This document shows, piece after piece, positions 30,809-43,800 of a DNA stretch of 46,345 nt. Each line of letters opens with the position of its first letter. The first letter of the stretch is position 1. The position numbers were made by a program, and so were the translations under genes. This DNA is from a virus. The stretch covers positions 1 through 46,345 of the IMG/VR virus record IMGVR_UViG_3300017773_000021, one strand, 5' to 3'. Below the pieces are notes generated by a model. That model saw nothing but the letters and a program-made list of their open reading frames with translations, did not search any database and was not told the origin of the DNA.

Positions 30809-33214
30809 TTGAAATTACAACAACAGCACCATGTTGATGAAGTCATCGGGGTGCAAAAACAACACAAATTCAAAATTACGGACGGATCACAGGCTATCAT
30901 TATGGATAGCCTTATTAATTTATACTCGGACCCTATTGGTTCGATTGTCCGTGAGATAACTTCTAACTGTATTGATGCAAATCGTGAGCGAAACTTAAAG
31001 ATAGACGGTAAGATTCCTATGGAAACAGAGGATGATAAGTCTTTCTGGTCTAATCGTGAAACGGTTTGTATCGAATACATTACGAAGAACACCATCCTAG
31101 GCGTGGATGAGTGTATGATGTTCCACGATTATGGTTGTGGTCTATCTCAGAAGCGTGTGCAAGATGTATTTACTACATTCGGCGCATCTACTAAGAGAGA
31201 TAACAACTATGAGATCGGTGGATTTGGCCTTGGTGCAAAGTCACCTTTGGCATATGCAGATACCTTCTATGTATCTAGTAGACACAATGGTACTGAGACA
31301 TATTATATGATTTATCGTAACAACGATAACGTCCCACATATGGATCAGGTATATCAGGCAGCTACAGATCAGCAGAATGGTACTACTATTATTGTACCTA
31401 TCAAGAGAAGCTATGATGCTTCTGACTTTAGAGATGCTATTAGTAATCAGCTTGCATACTTTGACAATATTGTATTAAAGAATGTTGAAGAGGGTATAGG
31501 TAGAGTTCGTAACTATTATCACAAGAAAAGTGTGATAGAAGAGACAGATTCTTATGTTATCACTAATGATGGCGCTGATCCGTGTCTTCTTGTAGGTAGA
31601 GTTAGGTATCCTATTAACTGGGATATGCTTAAAGGAACAGATAAGTCTGACTACAATGCTAGTGTGGCTTTTAAGTTTCAGATTGGTGTGCTTGATCTTG
31701 TACCTTCTCGCGAAGAGATACGATACACTCCTAAAACTATTACACTTATTCAGACAGCTCTTAATAATGTAAAGAAGCAGTTTAAAGATGATCTATCAGC
31801 TAAGTACAGTGATCTTACAGACTATATTGAGTATTTACTTGCTATATCTAATATAGGTGGGGGAGGTTATCACTATTCATCTCTTGAAAGTAGTGATCCA
31901 TCAGCTGTAAAAGCTAGTATGGCAGCTCTGACAGCTTATGATGTACCTTACATGCCTAACCAGAATCTTACTCCTAGTAGAGGACATGGTTATGATAAAG
32001 CTTTTCATCAACTCTTTGATGGTATATCTGTGTATCATTGTAAGAAAACTAGTAACTCTGCTGCTATAGGCGGTGAGACTATATACAACAAAGAATTGTT
32101 TGATTGGTCTAGCTTTTTTACTGCTATGGAGCAAGTAGAACACATGTATTATGTTCAAGGTAACTTTAATAAACTTAAGAGTTATTCTATTATAAATGGT
32201 AGAGAAGAGCAATCTTTTATAGCATTTAAAACAGATGTACATAAGATAGGTGCTAAACTAGATTCTAAATCTAATAATCTCAGTGACTCTCGTAAAAGTT
32301 TTGTGAAGACAGCTACATTTAATACTGTATCTAGACTTCTTCACAAGTCTAAGTTTATGATGTCATATGAGGATGTAGAAGATGCAGAGATTGGTGAAAA
32401 TTTTGGTGATGTAGTTGATAATAAGACTCGTCGTAAGATAAACAAGATGGTGTTTGCTCGTGATGCTTATATTAAAATGACTGGTTATGAAACAGGGATT
32501 AAGTATTCTAATCATGAGTACAAGATTTCTGACCTGCAAGATAAACTTCAAGCAGAAAATCCTACTTTAAAAGCTGTAGTCTATGCTGAGACTAAAGATA
32601 TTAATGAACTTGATAAAGTTGCTATGATACTTAGCAGCAGTCAAGATTATATCTATAATCAGTATGGCGGTTACGATTATCACTTTGGGGATCATTATAA
32701 GGTTCTAAAAGTTGCTAAAAATGTAGCAAAAGATTTTAAAGATTTAGAAGGATTTATAACAGCACATGAATTTATGAAAAGCCCACAACACCTGCAGGTA
32801 TTTATTACTGCACAGCAAATCGGTAAGTATATACAAAGTTTTAAATTCTTATCTAACTATGATTCTTATAATGGACTATTGTATGGCCTCTATGAGACTC
32901 TTAGGAAATATCATGATAAAAACACTAACAGCTGTTGGCGTTGTGAAAGTGATATGAAACCTATAGTTGAAGAGATTATGAAACTAGATATACCAGACGA
33001 AGTTAGGTATAATATGAAGATGATAGATAAGCTAGAAGAAGTGGTAGAATACTCACAAGGTTTAGACCTTTTGAACCATGTAAACTTCGGTGTAAATGCT
33101 AGGAAATCCATAGAAGATTTCTTATCTTTAAAGGACAAACTACCTGACAATCAACAAATTAAATTAACATTAACAGCTAAAAATCAATTAGAAAATGAAC
33201 TACTTAGTAGCTAA
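30809..33214 (+). CDS. rIIA: rIIA-like protein with GHKL ATPase motifs
   Basis: The 801-residue protein shows the GHKL fold of the rIIA family. The N-box is IVREITSNCIDAN with Glu49, Asn53 and Asp56; the G1 box is FHDYGCGL near residue 106; the G2-like loop is GGFGLGAKS at residues 137-145. No in-frame ATG precedes Met32, and the family N-terminus begins before it, so the start is TTG at 30809. In T4, rIIA and rIIB act at the membrane against superinfection and exclusion systems. Here it overlaps rIIB by 20 bases, as a unit. It ends the replication block. Confidence 0.8.
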   Translation: MKLQQQHHVDEVIGVQKQHKFKITDGSQAIIMDSLINLYSDPIGSIVREITSNCIDANRERNLKIDGKIPMETEDDKSFWSNRETVCIEYITKNTILGVDECMMFHDYGCGLSQKRVQDVFTTFGASTKRDNNYEIGGFGLGAKSPLAYADTFYVSSRHNGTETYYMIYRNNDNVPHMDQVYQAATDQQNGTTIIVPIKRSYDASDFRDAISNQLAYFDNIVLKNVEEGIGRVRNYYHKKSVIEETDSYVITNDGADPCLLVGRVRYPINWDMLKGTDKSDYNASVAFKFQIGVLDLVPSREEIRYTPKTITLIQTALNNVKKQFKDDLSAKYSDLTDYIEYLLAISNIGGGGYHYSSLESSDPSAVKASMAALTAYDVPYMPNQNLTPSRGHGYDKAFHQLFDGISVYHCKKTSNSAAIGGETIYNKELFDWSSFFTAMEQVEHMYYVQGNFNKLKSYSIINGREEQSFIAFKTDVHKIGAKLDSKSNNLSDSRKSFVKTATFNTVSRLLHKSKFMMSYEDVEDAEIGENFGDVVDNKTRRKINKMVFARDAYIKMTGYETGIKYSNHEYKISDLQDKLQAENPTLKAVVYAETKDINELDKVAMILSSSQDYIYNQYGGYDYHFGDHYKVLKVAKNVAKDFKDLEGFITAHEFMKSPQHLQVFITAQQIGKYIQSFKFLSNYDSYNGLLYGLYETLRKYHDKNTNSCWRCESDMKPIVEEIMKLDIPDEVRYNMKMIDKLEEVVEYSQGLDLLNHVNFGVNARKSIEDFLSLKDKLPDNQQIKLTLTAKNQLENELLSS

Positions 33215-34214
33215 AGTAACACCTAGTGATGTTACAGTAATTATTGATGGAAAGCACAAGAGAATCCGAAAGGATTCTCCTGATGCTGAATTGGTTATTG
33301 CTCTCGTAAAGCAATACAATTGTAATAATATCATTGAAGAGAGACAAGATATTATTACAAAGATAGAAGAACTTTGCAATCCTGCAAAGAAAATACAATT
33401 TAATTCAGACGGTAGGTTTGAATTCGATGGTAATTCAGCTATGTATCTTAAAGGTACAAGCGACCCGATACCTGAGTTTCTTGCTAAAAAGCTTTTGGAA
33501 TATATTGACAAAGGTTTAAATGTAGAAGCATTAGTTAACTTCTGGAAGAACACTTTGCTTAACCCTGATAAAGGTGTTAGACAACAGCTGTTTGGTTTCC
33601 TAGAACATAATGGCCACCCTATCACTGATAAGGGATATTTCTTAGCTTATAAAGCTGTTGGCGTTAAACGTAAGTTTGATGTAGAAACAGGTGAAGAAGT
33701 TATAAGTATTCGTTACGACGAAGAAACAGGTGAACGTGTGGAGGAAACTCTTAATCATTCTATGACGTTTAAGCCATTTCATTCTGGCTCTCATGGGATG
33801 ACTATTAAGATGGGTGATCCTGTTACTATGCCAAGAGAAGAGTGTGACTCTGATCCTGATAGAACTTGTTCTGCAGGTTTACATGTAGGCTCTATGGAGT
33901 ATGTGCATGACTTTGGCCATGGAGACAGTGTAGTACTTGAAGTATTAGTTAGTCCTCGTAATGTTGTAGCAGTTCCTACTGACTATAATAATACAAAGAT
34001 GCGTACTTGTGAGTATTATCCTATTGCCATCACTAATGGAGAAAATGATACCATTTATTTAGAATCTGATTATGCAGCGTTTGACCATGCAACTATGGAA
34101 GATGACATTGTAAACTATGAAGAATCTAAGAGAAATGTAATCAAAGAAATAGAGGATGAATTAGCAGAGCGTAAAGCTATTGCTGATAATTTACTTAATA
34201 ATATACCAGTCTAG
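33195..34214 (+). CDS. rIIB: rIIB-like protein
   Basis: The 339-residue protein matches rIIB in its middle and C-terminal parts: FLEHNGHPITDKGYFLAYKAV near residues 135-155, then CDSDPDRTCSAGLHVGS near 217-233 and VAVPTDYNNTKMRTCEYYP near 260-280, the Cys/His-rich conserved region. The N-terminal 100 residues are less conserved and contain a Lys/Arg cluster. In T4 it pairs with rIIA. Here the pair is adjacent and overlapping (20 bases), the arrangement that gives translational coupling. The gene ends 41 bases before a bidirectional terminator. Confidence 0.82.
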   Translation: MNYLVAKVTPSDVTVIIDGKHKRIRKDSPDAELVIALVKQYNCNNIIEERQDIITKIEELCNPAKKIQFNSDGRFEFDGNSAMYLKGTSDPIPEFLAKKLLEYIDKGLNVEALVNFWKNTLLNPDKGVRQQLFGFLEHNGHPITDKGYFLAYKAVGVKRKFDVETGEEVISIRYDEETGERVEETLNHSMTFKPFHSGSHGMTIKMGDPVTMPREECDSDPDRTCSAGLHVGSMEYVHDFGHGDSVVLEVLVSPRNVVAVPTDYNNTKMRTCEYYPIAITNGENDTIYLESDYAAFDHATMEDDIVNYEESKRNVIKEIEDELAERKAIADNLLNNIPV

Positions 34215-34255
34215 CGTGTGTTGTTGATTACTTGTTGTTGTTAGCTAGGTTAGAT

Positions 34256-34276
34256 AGAGGGGCTTTACGCCCCTCT
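34256..34276. terminator. Bidirectional terminator between convergent blocks
   Basis: AGAGGGGC (34256-34263) pairs perfectly with GCCCCTCT (34269-34276) around a five-base loop. It is followed by TTCT rightward, and a TCT-rich stretch leftward. It separates the rIIB stop (34214) from the leftward virion protein whose stop is at 34281, so it serves both directions. Confidence 0.75.
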
Positions 34277-34280
34277 TCTA

Positions 34281-34739
34281 TTAAGCTTGACTTGCAATAA
34301 AGTATTCAACCTGCACTGCGGCTGTATCTGCTTTAACCTGTATCTCATCAATATTTCTAAAAGACACATCAGTACCAAATGCTAATCCAGATTCAGCATC
34401 CATTGCTGTTGCTCCTAGTATAAAATGATTTGCTCCTTCTGCACTACCTTCAGATTCTACTTTTACAAAATATTCTGTAGAATTATCTCTAATTCTTAAA
34501 GTAATATAATTAGTTGAATCTAAATTAGTGATACGTAAGTATTTTACACTATCATCTGCAAAAGTTCCTGCAGCATTGGCTGCTGCAAATTTAATAATGC
34601 TAACCCAAGATGTTGGAATATCCATTATTCTGTGATCCACCTCATCTACAGTCATAGTTTGTATATTTGTAGTACCTCTATCAGTGCTGCCGTCTCCTAG
34701 TGAAACAGCTTCAGTCAATGTTATTGTTAGTGTTGCCAT
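34281..34739 (-). CDS. Small beta-rich virion protein, paralogue C
   Basis: The 152-residue protein begins MATLTITLTEAVSLGDGS and ends VQVEYFIASQA. It shares with paralogues A and B (9003-9392, 9411-9830) the MAxxx-VT strand start, a central acidic beta region, a late hydrophobic strand with VEY and a similar length. It is encoded 25 kb away, in the giant-protein block, so this copy has separate expression. No enzyme motif or membrane helix is seen. The likely role is a virion surface or tail protein; this is inference from its family. Confidence 0.55.
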   Translation of the reverse strand: MATLTITLTEAVSLGDGSTDRGTTNIQTMTVDEVDHRIMDIPTSWVSIIKFAAANAAGTFADDSVKYLRITNLDSTNYITLRIRDNSTEYFVKVESEGSAEGANHFILGATAMDAESGLAFGTDVSFRNIDEIQVKADTAAVQVEYFIASQA

Positions 34740-34875
34740 TGTCTATAATTATAAAAATTTGTATTAATCCTAAAAAAATTTGTATTTCATAATAAGGTGC
34801 ATACTCTTCAGGTTGGAAGTGTCTTACTCCAAATAGTATGCCTTTTGCCCATTGTATCCCAAATGTAAACCTCAT
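34711..34875 (-). CDS. Small conserved-looking protein (54 aa)
   Basis: The frame reads MRFTFGIQWAKGILFGVRHF and then a hydrophobic stretch EIQIFLGLIQIFIIID and an Asn-rich tail. Its ATG overlaps the giant protein's stop codon (TAATG), and its own stop overlaps the start of paralogue C by 29 bases. The Gly-Ile-Leu-Phe-Gly-Val-Arg-His-Phe and Ile-Phe-Leu-Gly-Leu-Ile-Gln-Ile blocks look strongly conserved-like, and I recall similar short proteins in other Bacteroidetes phages. It may be membrane associated; the function is unknown. Confidence 0.55.
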   Translation of the reverse strand: MRFTFGIQWAKGILFGVRHFQPEEYAPYYEIQIFLGLIQIFIIIDNGNTNNNID

Positions 34876-37800
34876 TAGTCTTCGTCTTTAAAATATTCTT
34901 CTTCTATATAATCAGATAATCCATAAGATGTATCTAAATCTTTTTCTGTTATTATGGTCCATTTGTATATCTGGTTTGTTAAAGGGAATACTTTACCCCA
35001 TTTATACATTGGGTGATCTCCTCTATAATCATCTTTTAGTATATATCTTTGTGTACCATCAAATGCTCTTGTAACATCTGTTATTGTTTTAAGTGCAGGT
35101 GACGGGTCTTTGAATACACTAATAAATGTAGCAGGATTTCTATAGTAACTTAAATCTTGCTCTACTCTAAATAATATATTTAGTAGCGCTTTTAATGCTG
35201 GATCTGATAATGCTTCTTCATCATCAGTGTCATCTGCTAGACCTTTTAACATTAAACCTAAAGCCATTATAGTTATCTGAGCTTTCATAGCTGCAAATGT
35301 CTTTTTTAAGTTTATTGCATCTAGATTGTCTTCTACACCACTCATTATACTATCAGTGGATTGTCTAGTAACGCGTTTTAGTAATAACTTCATCATAATT
35401 TTAGATGAGTTAACTATTCCTACGTCAAATACACTATTATATCTACCTTTTGTGTATCTACCTAGCTGATCATTCCAGATTTTTTTACTATATCTCGTGT
35501 TAAACCCTTCAAAAGCCCATGTTCTAAAGATTGTAAATAATAAATTAAAGTCTTTACTTTTAACTTTAACTAAAGAGTTAGGATCATAGTTACCATGTAA
35601 TTTTTTATTCATCTCAATTGAAGCATCTCTAAACTTAGTATAAGAATTTCTTGTAGTTGCTTCTAAATTATTAAAGTCCCACTCTTTTTGGTAACCAAAC
35701 TCTTCTACATTCCATGTAGCATCTTTATTAAATGCTTCATATAAGTTACGTTTGTTACCCTGAAGGTCTACAACTGTTGTGTTTAACATCTTAGCTATAG
35801 CAGACATACCTTGCACTACGAATTCTGTAGATTGTTGTATATACATAGGAGATACTCTACCTAACATTTTAAATTTCTTTTCTCCTCTTGCAGCTGGAGA
35901 TCCATATGTTATCTCACGCATTTCAAACAGTAAGTTCATACGTTTCATAATAGCTGCTGCTTTCGATGAAGATGGGTTTACTGCAGAGGCCATTATTATT
36001 CTTAAAGCTTTACCTAGCTCTTTGCTTGTGTAATCTTCTTCACCTGCAGCATGTATAGATGATGCTAACATACCAAATCCAACGTTAGCAATACCAGCAG
36101 ATAAGTTCCAACCTAATCCTTTTAGTTGTGTAAAACTTACAAAGCCTCGTATTAGTTTATTAAAACTAAATGCTTTTATATTAAGTTCTTTAAACTCTTT
36201 CTCCAAAGCATCTGCAGCTGTATTAAATTGAGCCTTAGTAATTGTACCGTCGACTAACTTATCATTTAACTCATCATACTGTTTTTTCAATTCTTCCGCT
36301 CGTCTTTTTCTGCTTAGTATATCCTTACTAAAGTTACCTGGCATCTCTAGACTTGTTTTACTAACTTTTTCTCTAGATCTACCGTACATAATAGATTGTT
36401 GTGCGTAATCTAAAGCTTCTTGTATAACCTGTGGTCCAGATTTAATTGTAATGTTTTTATCAGATCCCCAACGTTTAAATTTCTTACCTCTAGAATCTAG
36501 ATAAGGTTTAGTTGCTTCTCTAACTGTACGCATTAATATGTCTACAAGCGGTTCTGCCTCTGATTTAAATTTATAATTCATAGACATACCTGCAAACATT
36601 ACCATAACACGCTCCATGTCAAAAGCCCTGTCTTCTACTGCTACATCTTCAGATCCTAAAAATCTTAACGGTACCTTAGATACAGGTACACCGCGCTCAT
36701 CTAATTCAGCTTTTAATCCTTCGTTTTCTCTGTTAAGTGTTAGAGTTTCATCTGCAAATAAAGCGCCGTACAACTTTGTATCTTTACCTAAGTAAGACAG
36801 TGCAGCTATAGCTCCTCTATTCATATACTCTTCTAACAGATCTTTTTGTATTGTAGGAAAGAAGTTTTCTGACATTTCATTTACTGCAACTTCAGGTAAG
36901 TAACTTTTGTATCTAGCCATACTGTCTGTCCAGAATAAATAAAAATCAGATAGTATATCATTATTTTCTATAATAGAAAACTCATTATTAAAGTACTCTG
37001 TCCTTTCAGGACGTGGGTATGCAATTGTGTACTTCCATCCTGCCGTACCATAACCAATGTTTATAGCTGTTGTGTTAAATCTTTGGTTTAGATACAACTC
37101 TGGATTATTTTTATCCACCCATCTTTTATGTATAGCTTCTGCAGTTTCTTGAAGAGTTAATCCTATTGCGGGCTGTATAACACCCTCAGATAAATCTGTT
37201 GCAACTTTTCTTCTGTGCGCTAGTTCTTCTAAGTTATATCTTGACAAACTATTTTCTGCTTGGCCTATTAAATCTTTTGCTACAGACTCACCAAATGTAT
37301 CATTTAGATATTGTATATATTCTTGTTTAGATTTTAACTCACCAGCTGTATGATCATTTTTTGTCCAAAAACGTATGTCAATTACTTCTTCCATACTATT
37401 TTTAGTGTCATATAACTTTTTAAAAGACTCAAATCTTTCTTGTCTTATTTGATCTACTGTTAATCTTGTAGACCCAATAATTCTTTCAAGTTCTTTTCTG
37501 TGCTCACTGTGTGCTTTACCTAAATCTTTGTAATAAGATTCATCAAACTTAGATGCAAAATAACCAGTTTTGTTTCCGTCTTTATCTTTTTGTAAGAATA
37601 TGTCTTCTGATATATTTAATTTTTTAAGCTCTGCACGTAAGTCTTTAAACTTCTTTTGTATATCTGTAACTTCATTTAGCGTGCTGTCTTCTGCATTTCT
37701 TGCCACTGTCTTTAGTGCGCCGTCTGCAGCTCTTGCTACAGGGTTTACAAATCCTGATGCATCTATAAAGTAACCTCTAAACCATCCTTCATCTTGCATA

Positions 37801-40800
37801 TCTAAGAATGCAGACATAGAGTCATCTGTTAATGGTTCACCACTTACTTTCTCTACATAATTTTTTACCCACTCTTTCATTTTAGCAGCCATAGTTAGCT
37901 CTACACTAGAGGCTATATTACCTATGTCTTCAAATGTTTTTCTTGTTGGGTTATTTTTATCCTTAGCTTGTTCTTCAGATAATAAATGTTTAGTGTTTTT
38001 AAAACTCCAAATATCTACCATTCTAGAGGCATCTGCCATTTCTTGTAGAGATAGCCTAGGCCTTTCTAAAATATTTTTAGCCCATTCTAATTGACGTAGT
38101 GCAACATCTTCTATTACATATGTATTATTACCTTCTTTTAGTTTTTCAATGTCATCTTTTAAAGAGTCTATTTGAGAATCAAGGTATATACGTTTTTCTA
38201 CAGAGGTAGCTAAAGTTTTTCTACGTTGTAGCGCTTTAATTCTACCGTTAATACTTTGCACTACTTCTGCTATTTCTCCGTGTGCATTTACAGGCATGTC
38301 AATAGTGTCTGATACTATAGAATAATCAGTTTGCCCTTTTTCTATTATCTCTTGTTCTACATCTTTTAAAAATGCCTGAACATCGTTATTGTATCTTTTT
38401 CTAAAAGCCTCTACTATTTCTTCTCTAGTTCCTCTTGACTCTAATTGTCTGTACCCAGCAAGTTCTCTTATAGCTAGCTCTACTACACTTTCAAATGTGT
38501 GTTGTGCTTGAGGTGTTTCTACAGTAGGAGCTGCATCTTGTGATGCTACTTGTGAATTTACTGCATTTTTAATACTAGATATAGGAGCTTCTCTATGGTG
38601 ACGTTCTATTGTCATTTCTACCTCATTCTCTGCTCTTGTTATAGCAGTGTACAACCATCTTGCAGGATCAAATATTACTTTTTCTCGTCCTGTATTTCTA
38701 TCTAGTATTACACCTGAGAATCCGTGGTCTACAAATACTTTATCCCATTGGGAACCTTGAGATTTATGTCCTGTAATACCATATCCATAGTAAGCCATTA
38801 TAACACTATCTTTAACTACCTTTTTTTCTGTTTTAGTTCTTTGGTCAAACGTTGTTTCTATAAAAGGCTCAAAGAATTGTAAATTTGCAGCAAGTTTTGC
38901 AGGGTCATTTATTTTAAATGCTCTACTAAACATACCAGTAGTAAATTGGCCATGATACATACTAGCTTCTTTACTATCAGGAAACAGTAATATAGTATTA
39001 CCTCTTTCATCTAAAACAGCTTGTACGGTTACAGGTTTAAAATATTGTCCTGTCCCATAGTATATAGTAGTTTTTTCAGGTCTTTGTGGGTGTTTAGTGT
39101 ATGTTTTACTTCTATCCTCACCTATAATTTCACCGTTAGCTACATCTTTTACTTCTTCTCCATGAGAATTTATTAAACCTCCTGTTCCTGTAGTACCATT
39201 AGCTACTACTATTAATACTTCACCATCTTCTATAACATCTGCATCTTTTCCATATAACACTTCTCTTGCTAATTTATTAGCTGTTATTCTTGCAGGATTA
39301 GAAGCTGCTAGCATTATAGTGTTTCTTCCTTCTTTTAAAGTAGTTAACCAGTTTCTATATGTTTCTTGTTTGTTTCTATTTATTTTAAAGTCAGAAACAG
39401 ATGTAGACGGTATTGTAATTTCTTTAGTATTACGCATATTAGTAGCTACAGTTAATACTGAACTATCTAAACTCTGACGTTTTACTTCTGTCATTTCTAT
39501 ATTATGAGAAAATTCTCTATCTGTAAAAATATTAGGATCTTTACCTACTGGAGGTAATTGGAATCCATCCCCTACATATATAGTTTTTAAACCTCTGTCT
39601 TGGAATTCATTTAAAGACTTCATCACATCTTCACTTAACATAGATGCTTCATCCATTATATGTATAGCATTTTCTAAGTTAAGATCTTCTAGTCTTTTTT
39701 CTGATAAAACAAACTTTCCTGACTCATCAGGTGTTCCGTATAAGAACTGATGGTTTGTAAGCAAATTAGTTTCTCGGCTTACAGGAGCTTTAACACTTTT
39801 TAGTTTTCTTTCTATTACTAAAACAGCTTTGTTTGTAGGAGCTGTTACGTAAATTGACTTACCTACACGCTCGGCGTATTTTATAATATTTTCTAGAATA
39901 GTTGTTTTACCTGTTCCTGCATACCCTGCTAATAACATTTCTTTAGAATCAGATTTTATAAAGTCAGCTGCTATTAACAGTGCTTTAGTTTGATCATCTG
40001 TGTATGTTATAGGATTTAATCTATCTTGTAATATAGAAGAATCTGAATTAGGGAATTCTTGCTCTATCTGTATTTCAGATTTAGATCTGTGTAACCATCT
40101 TTGGAATTTTTTTACATTCGCATCGTCTACTGTAGGTTCTGTAATTTCTATAGAAATACCTTTTTCTACAATAGCATAAGACGGGTCTTCAGCTCCAACT
40201 TCATAATCTACTCTAATAGGTAGTATCTCTAGGCTTTCTATTTGTATTTCAGGGCCTATTCTTTCAGCAAGAACTCTGTACATATTCAGCTGGTTAGTCC
40301 ATTTGTCTATGTACCATTCTTTACCTTTAGGTGTTACAACGTCTGTACCTCTTTCATACAATTTACTTGTACCGTTACGTACAGTTTTAACGTCTATAAT
40401 TTTTACCTGCTTATCTTTGTTTACAGCAATAATATCTGTTGTACCTGCTACACCTAAATCTGTGTTTCCTACAACAATTTCATCGGATATTATTTTGTAA
40501 CCATCTGCAATTAACTTGTCTCTTCGTTTAGCTATTTCATCTACTACCTTGTTATACACTTCAGGTACTTCAGGGTTTTGGTTAGCCATAACTTTTCTTA
40601 CAATCTCATCTGCTTTGTTACCTATATTTACTGCAGTATCTCTAAGTTTTGTATCACCAGTAAAAGTATCTTTTTTATAGAATTCAGACACTCGATTAGT
40701 TTCTACGTTAGGGTTAGTCATGTGATAATACTTTTCTATCTTTTGACCGTCTTCTGTAACTCTTCCAGTGTCTTTTTTCTGCCACTCAGAGCTGTGCTCT

Positions 40801-43800
40801 TGTAATATAGATTGTATAACTTGCTTACCTTGATCTTCTAGTTTACGTAGATTCTCTTGTTCTATTTTATTTTTAGCATCTTGCAGTTTATCTGTAGGAG
40901 TAGCTTGAGGCCCATTAACAATAACTTCTCCCGTAGGCATTCCGTTACTATCTAAAACCATTGTAGCGCCACCAATTATACTTGCCAACTCTCCTGTATC
41001 TTTTTCAGGTGTTCTAGACTCTGGTATCGGGTCTTGCACTGTTTCATCTTGTATCTGTAAGAACATTAACATTTCATTTATTCCTACATCTAAAGCGCTA
41101 CCTTCTTTTATATCAAATCCTAACTGCTTACCTAAAGCTAAGAAATATTTTTTTACTGTATTTTTTATCTTTTCAAATAAAGTGCTGTCTTTTTGGTAAG
41201 GTATGTTGTTTAAGAATTCTTGCAGGTGTTTGTTTTCTGCCATTCCTGCAACTAATTCTCTAACATTAGACAGGCCATATGCTATTCTTTTCTTTCTATT
41301 TTTTTCTCTTTCTGTTCTTGTTTTTTGGTACCTTTCAGAAGAATCAAACTCTCTTTTTGCTCTTTCTAATAAAGCTTCCATTGATCTTTTAAATCTTTTT
41401 GCTGCTGGTGATGTGTCTTCACCGCGTAAAGCAGGATTTGTAAAGTAATGTGTTGCTTCATGTAGCATTGTTTTTGCTACTCTAGTTGGAGTAGCTTGTA
41501 CTAAATCAAGAGAGCCTTGGTATATTTCTATTTTTTGAGTTGGGTTTGAGTAAGAACCTAGTATTATACCTTGTTCATTTCTTTTTATTTTATCTAGTAC
41601 CTCCACCCCTTTAAATGGTAAAGATTTGTATATACCTTTTGTTTTATATAATCTTGCAAGTTCAGATGCTCCTTGTTCTCCATCATTAATAATGGTATCC
41701 ATTAAAGCATCTAACTGATTATCATAATTATCTTTTCTATTATTATAATCTTCTATAGGATCCATAACATTTACACCAGGAGCATCTTCATATGCTTCCA
41801 TAGGCACTTCATGCCAAGGAACTCCTACAGGTGGAACACCATCTGGGATAGGATCTTTAACAGTTTTAATTACTTTGTTGTCTTCTAGATAAGAGAAAGT
41901 ATTACCTGTGTGGTCATACTCTGTACCAAACTTATCACCTTTTAAGTCTATACGCTTAAAATATATACCGTTATCCACGCTAGATTCTAAAGTAAACAAG
42001 TAGTATGTTTTACCTACTGGATAAGTTAAAAAGTTTTTATAATATGCTTTTCCTTCTGCTAAATACATAAAGTTTTCTAAAGCAGGTAAATCTTTAGCTT
42101 CATCTATATTAGGTAAAATTAACCCTGTAATAACTTTATTGTCTTCTTGAACAGTAACATGCTTACGTATCTTTTTATCTTTTATGTCTATTTCTGTAGC
42201 GTACCATGGACTATGTTGTATAACTTGAGTTAAGTAAGATATTACAGATGTAATCCCTTCTTCTCTAAACATATTGTCACTAAGCTGTTTAGTTAGTCCT
42301 AAGTTTTCTAAAGCTCCAAATGGAATCATGTTTAAATAAGATGATGCTTTTTGATTACCACCATTTAAATATGCAGCCATAAGTAAATTTTTAGCAAACT
42401 CTTGAGCTTCTGCATTACCTAAGAATAAAGCTGTAAAACCTCGTTGCATTGCTATATTGTCTATATTACTAGACCAGTCTATACCTACAGCAGCTTTACC
42501 TTTATTTTTATTTGTAGAATAGTAAGGTGTTAAGGCCATAACAAACTCATTTGTTTTACCCCAATCTTCTTTTTGTGCCTTACTAGTTTGCACTGCAATA
42601 TTATTGTCTTCTACAAATAATTTACGTCGTAGTTCATAAAGACTATTAGCTTCTTTTCTTTCTTTTATAAATACTTGCTCTAATGCGTAGCTCCAACCGT
42701 TAGATATAATACCATCATATAATGCACCTGATATATTTTCACTAACTTCTGTAGACCCTGTATTATTTATAAACGCTTCTTCTATGTCACGTATAAACTG
42801 TGTGTCTGTAGGATATACATTATTAAATAGTGTGAACCCACTTGTTAGATACTTTGCTAAGTTTGCGTACTCTGTATTTTCTAAACTTTTCAGTCCCGCA
42901 ATACCTGAGTTAAAAGTATTTACACCTTTAACAAAATCCATTTCGCCTACATTAAATACATCATTAAATCTTTTAATGTATGATTTAGCAGAAGCTATTG
43001 TAGATTGTAATCCACGCACACTAGGATCGTTAATAGCTTTTCTAGGTTTATTTAAAGTATCAGAAAAAGCCTCAAACTTTTTAAACTTTTTAAATATTGC
43101 TATCTGTTTTTGATAGTATTTAGCGTCTTTTTCTATTCCAGAGTTAGGCGCACCTATTATTAATTCTTCCTTTAACGCTTTAGATTGAAATAGCATTTCA
43201 AAGTTTTCATTTTTTTCGTTTGAATACTCTTCTACTATAGCTTCTACTTCATTAACATCCTCTAGTTTAGCTAGCTTTTGGTATTTTTCCATTATTACCT
43301 TTTCAGCTTCACTTTTACGTTCAAAAACATTCTTATCAGATAATCCTTGCACTATTTTATCTAACTCTCTAGTATATTCCCGCATAATTTCCTGCGGCAT
43401 CATATACCCTGATATTTCTATAGGTACACCACCCATATCCATAAATAAAGATGTAGGCAGAGTATCCATGGTAAAGTTTAGTTTACCTAGCGTAGGTTTA
43501 TTTGCATTATCTATGGCTGCATTTAGTTTTATATTTATTACATCTGACGACGTTCTAAAAAACTTTTTACCTTTTTTGTAGTATACACTTTTGTTTTCAC
43601 CTGACAAGTCACTAAACTTAAGTGGTTTATATTGTCCTTTCTTAGGCCCACTTTTATAAGTTTCTTCTGTAAACAACCCTAGTATTTCAAAGTTTTTTAC
43701 TGTTGTTTGATTACCAGATTTTTTAAGTGTAGCCAGATGTATGTTTTTACCTTCAAATATTGCATTTAGAGTGTTTGCTTGTGCGCCAGGACCAATTAAA

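Noticed and set aside
40242-40500. Two rightward frames inside the giant gene
   Set aside because: They are antisense shadows of a well-supported long frame and have Cys/Val-rich compositions typical of such shadows.
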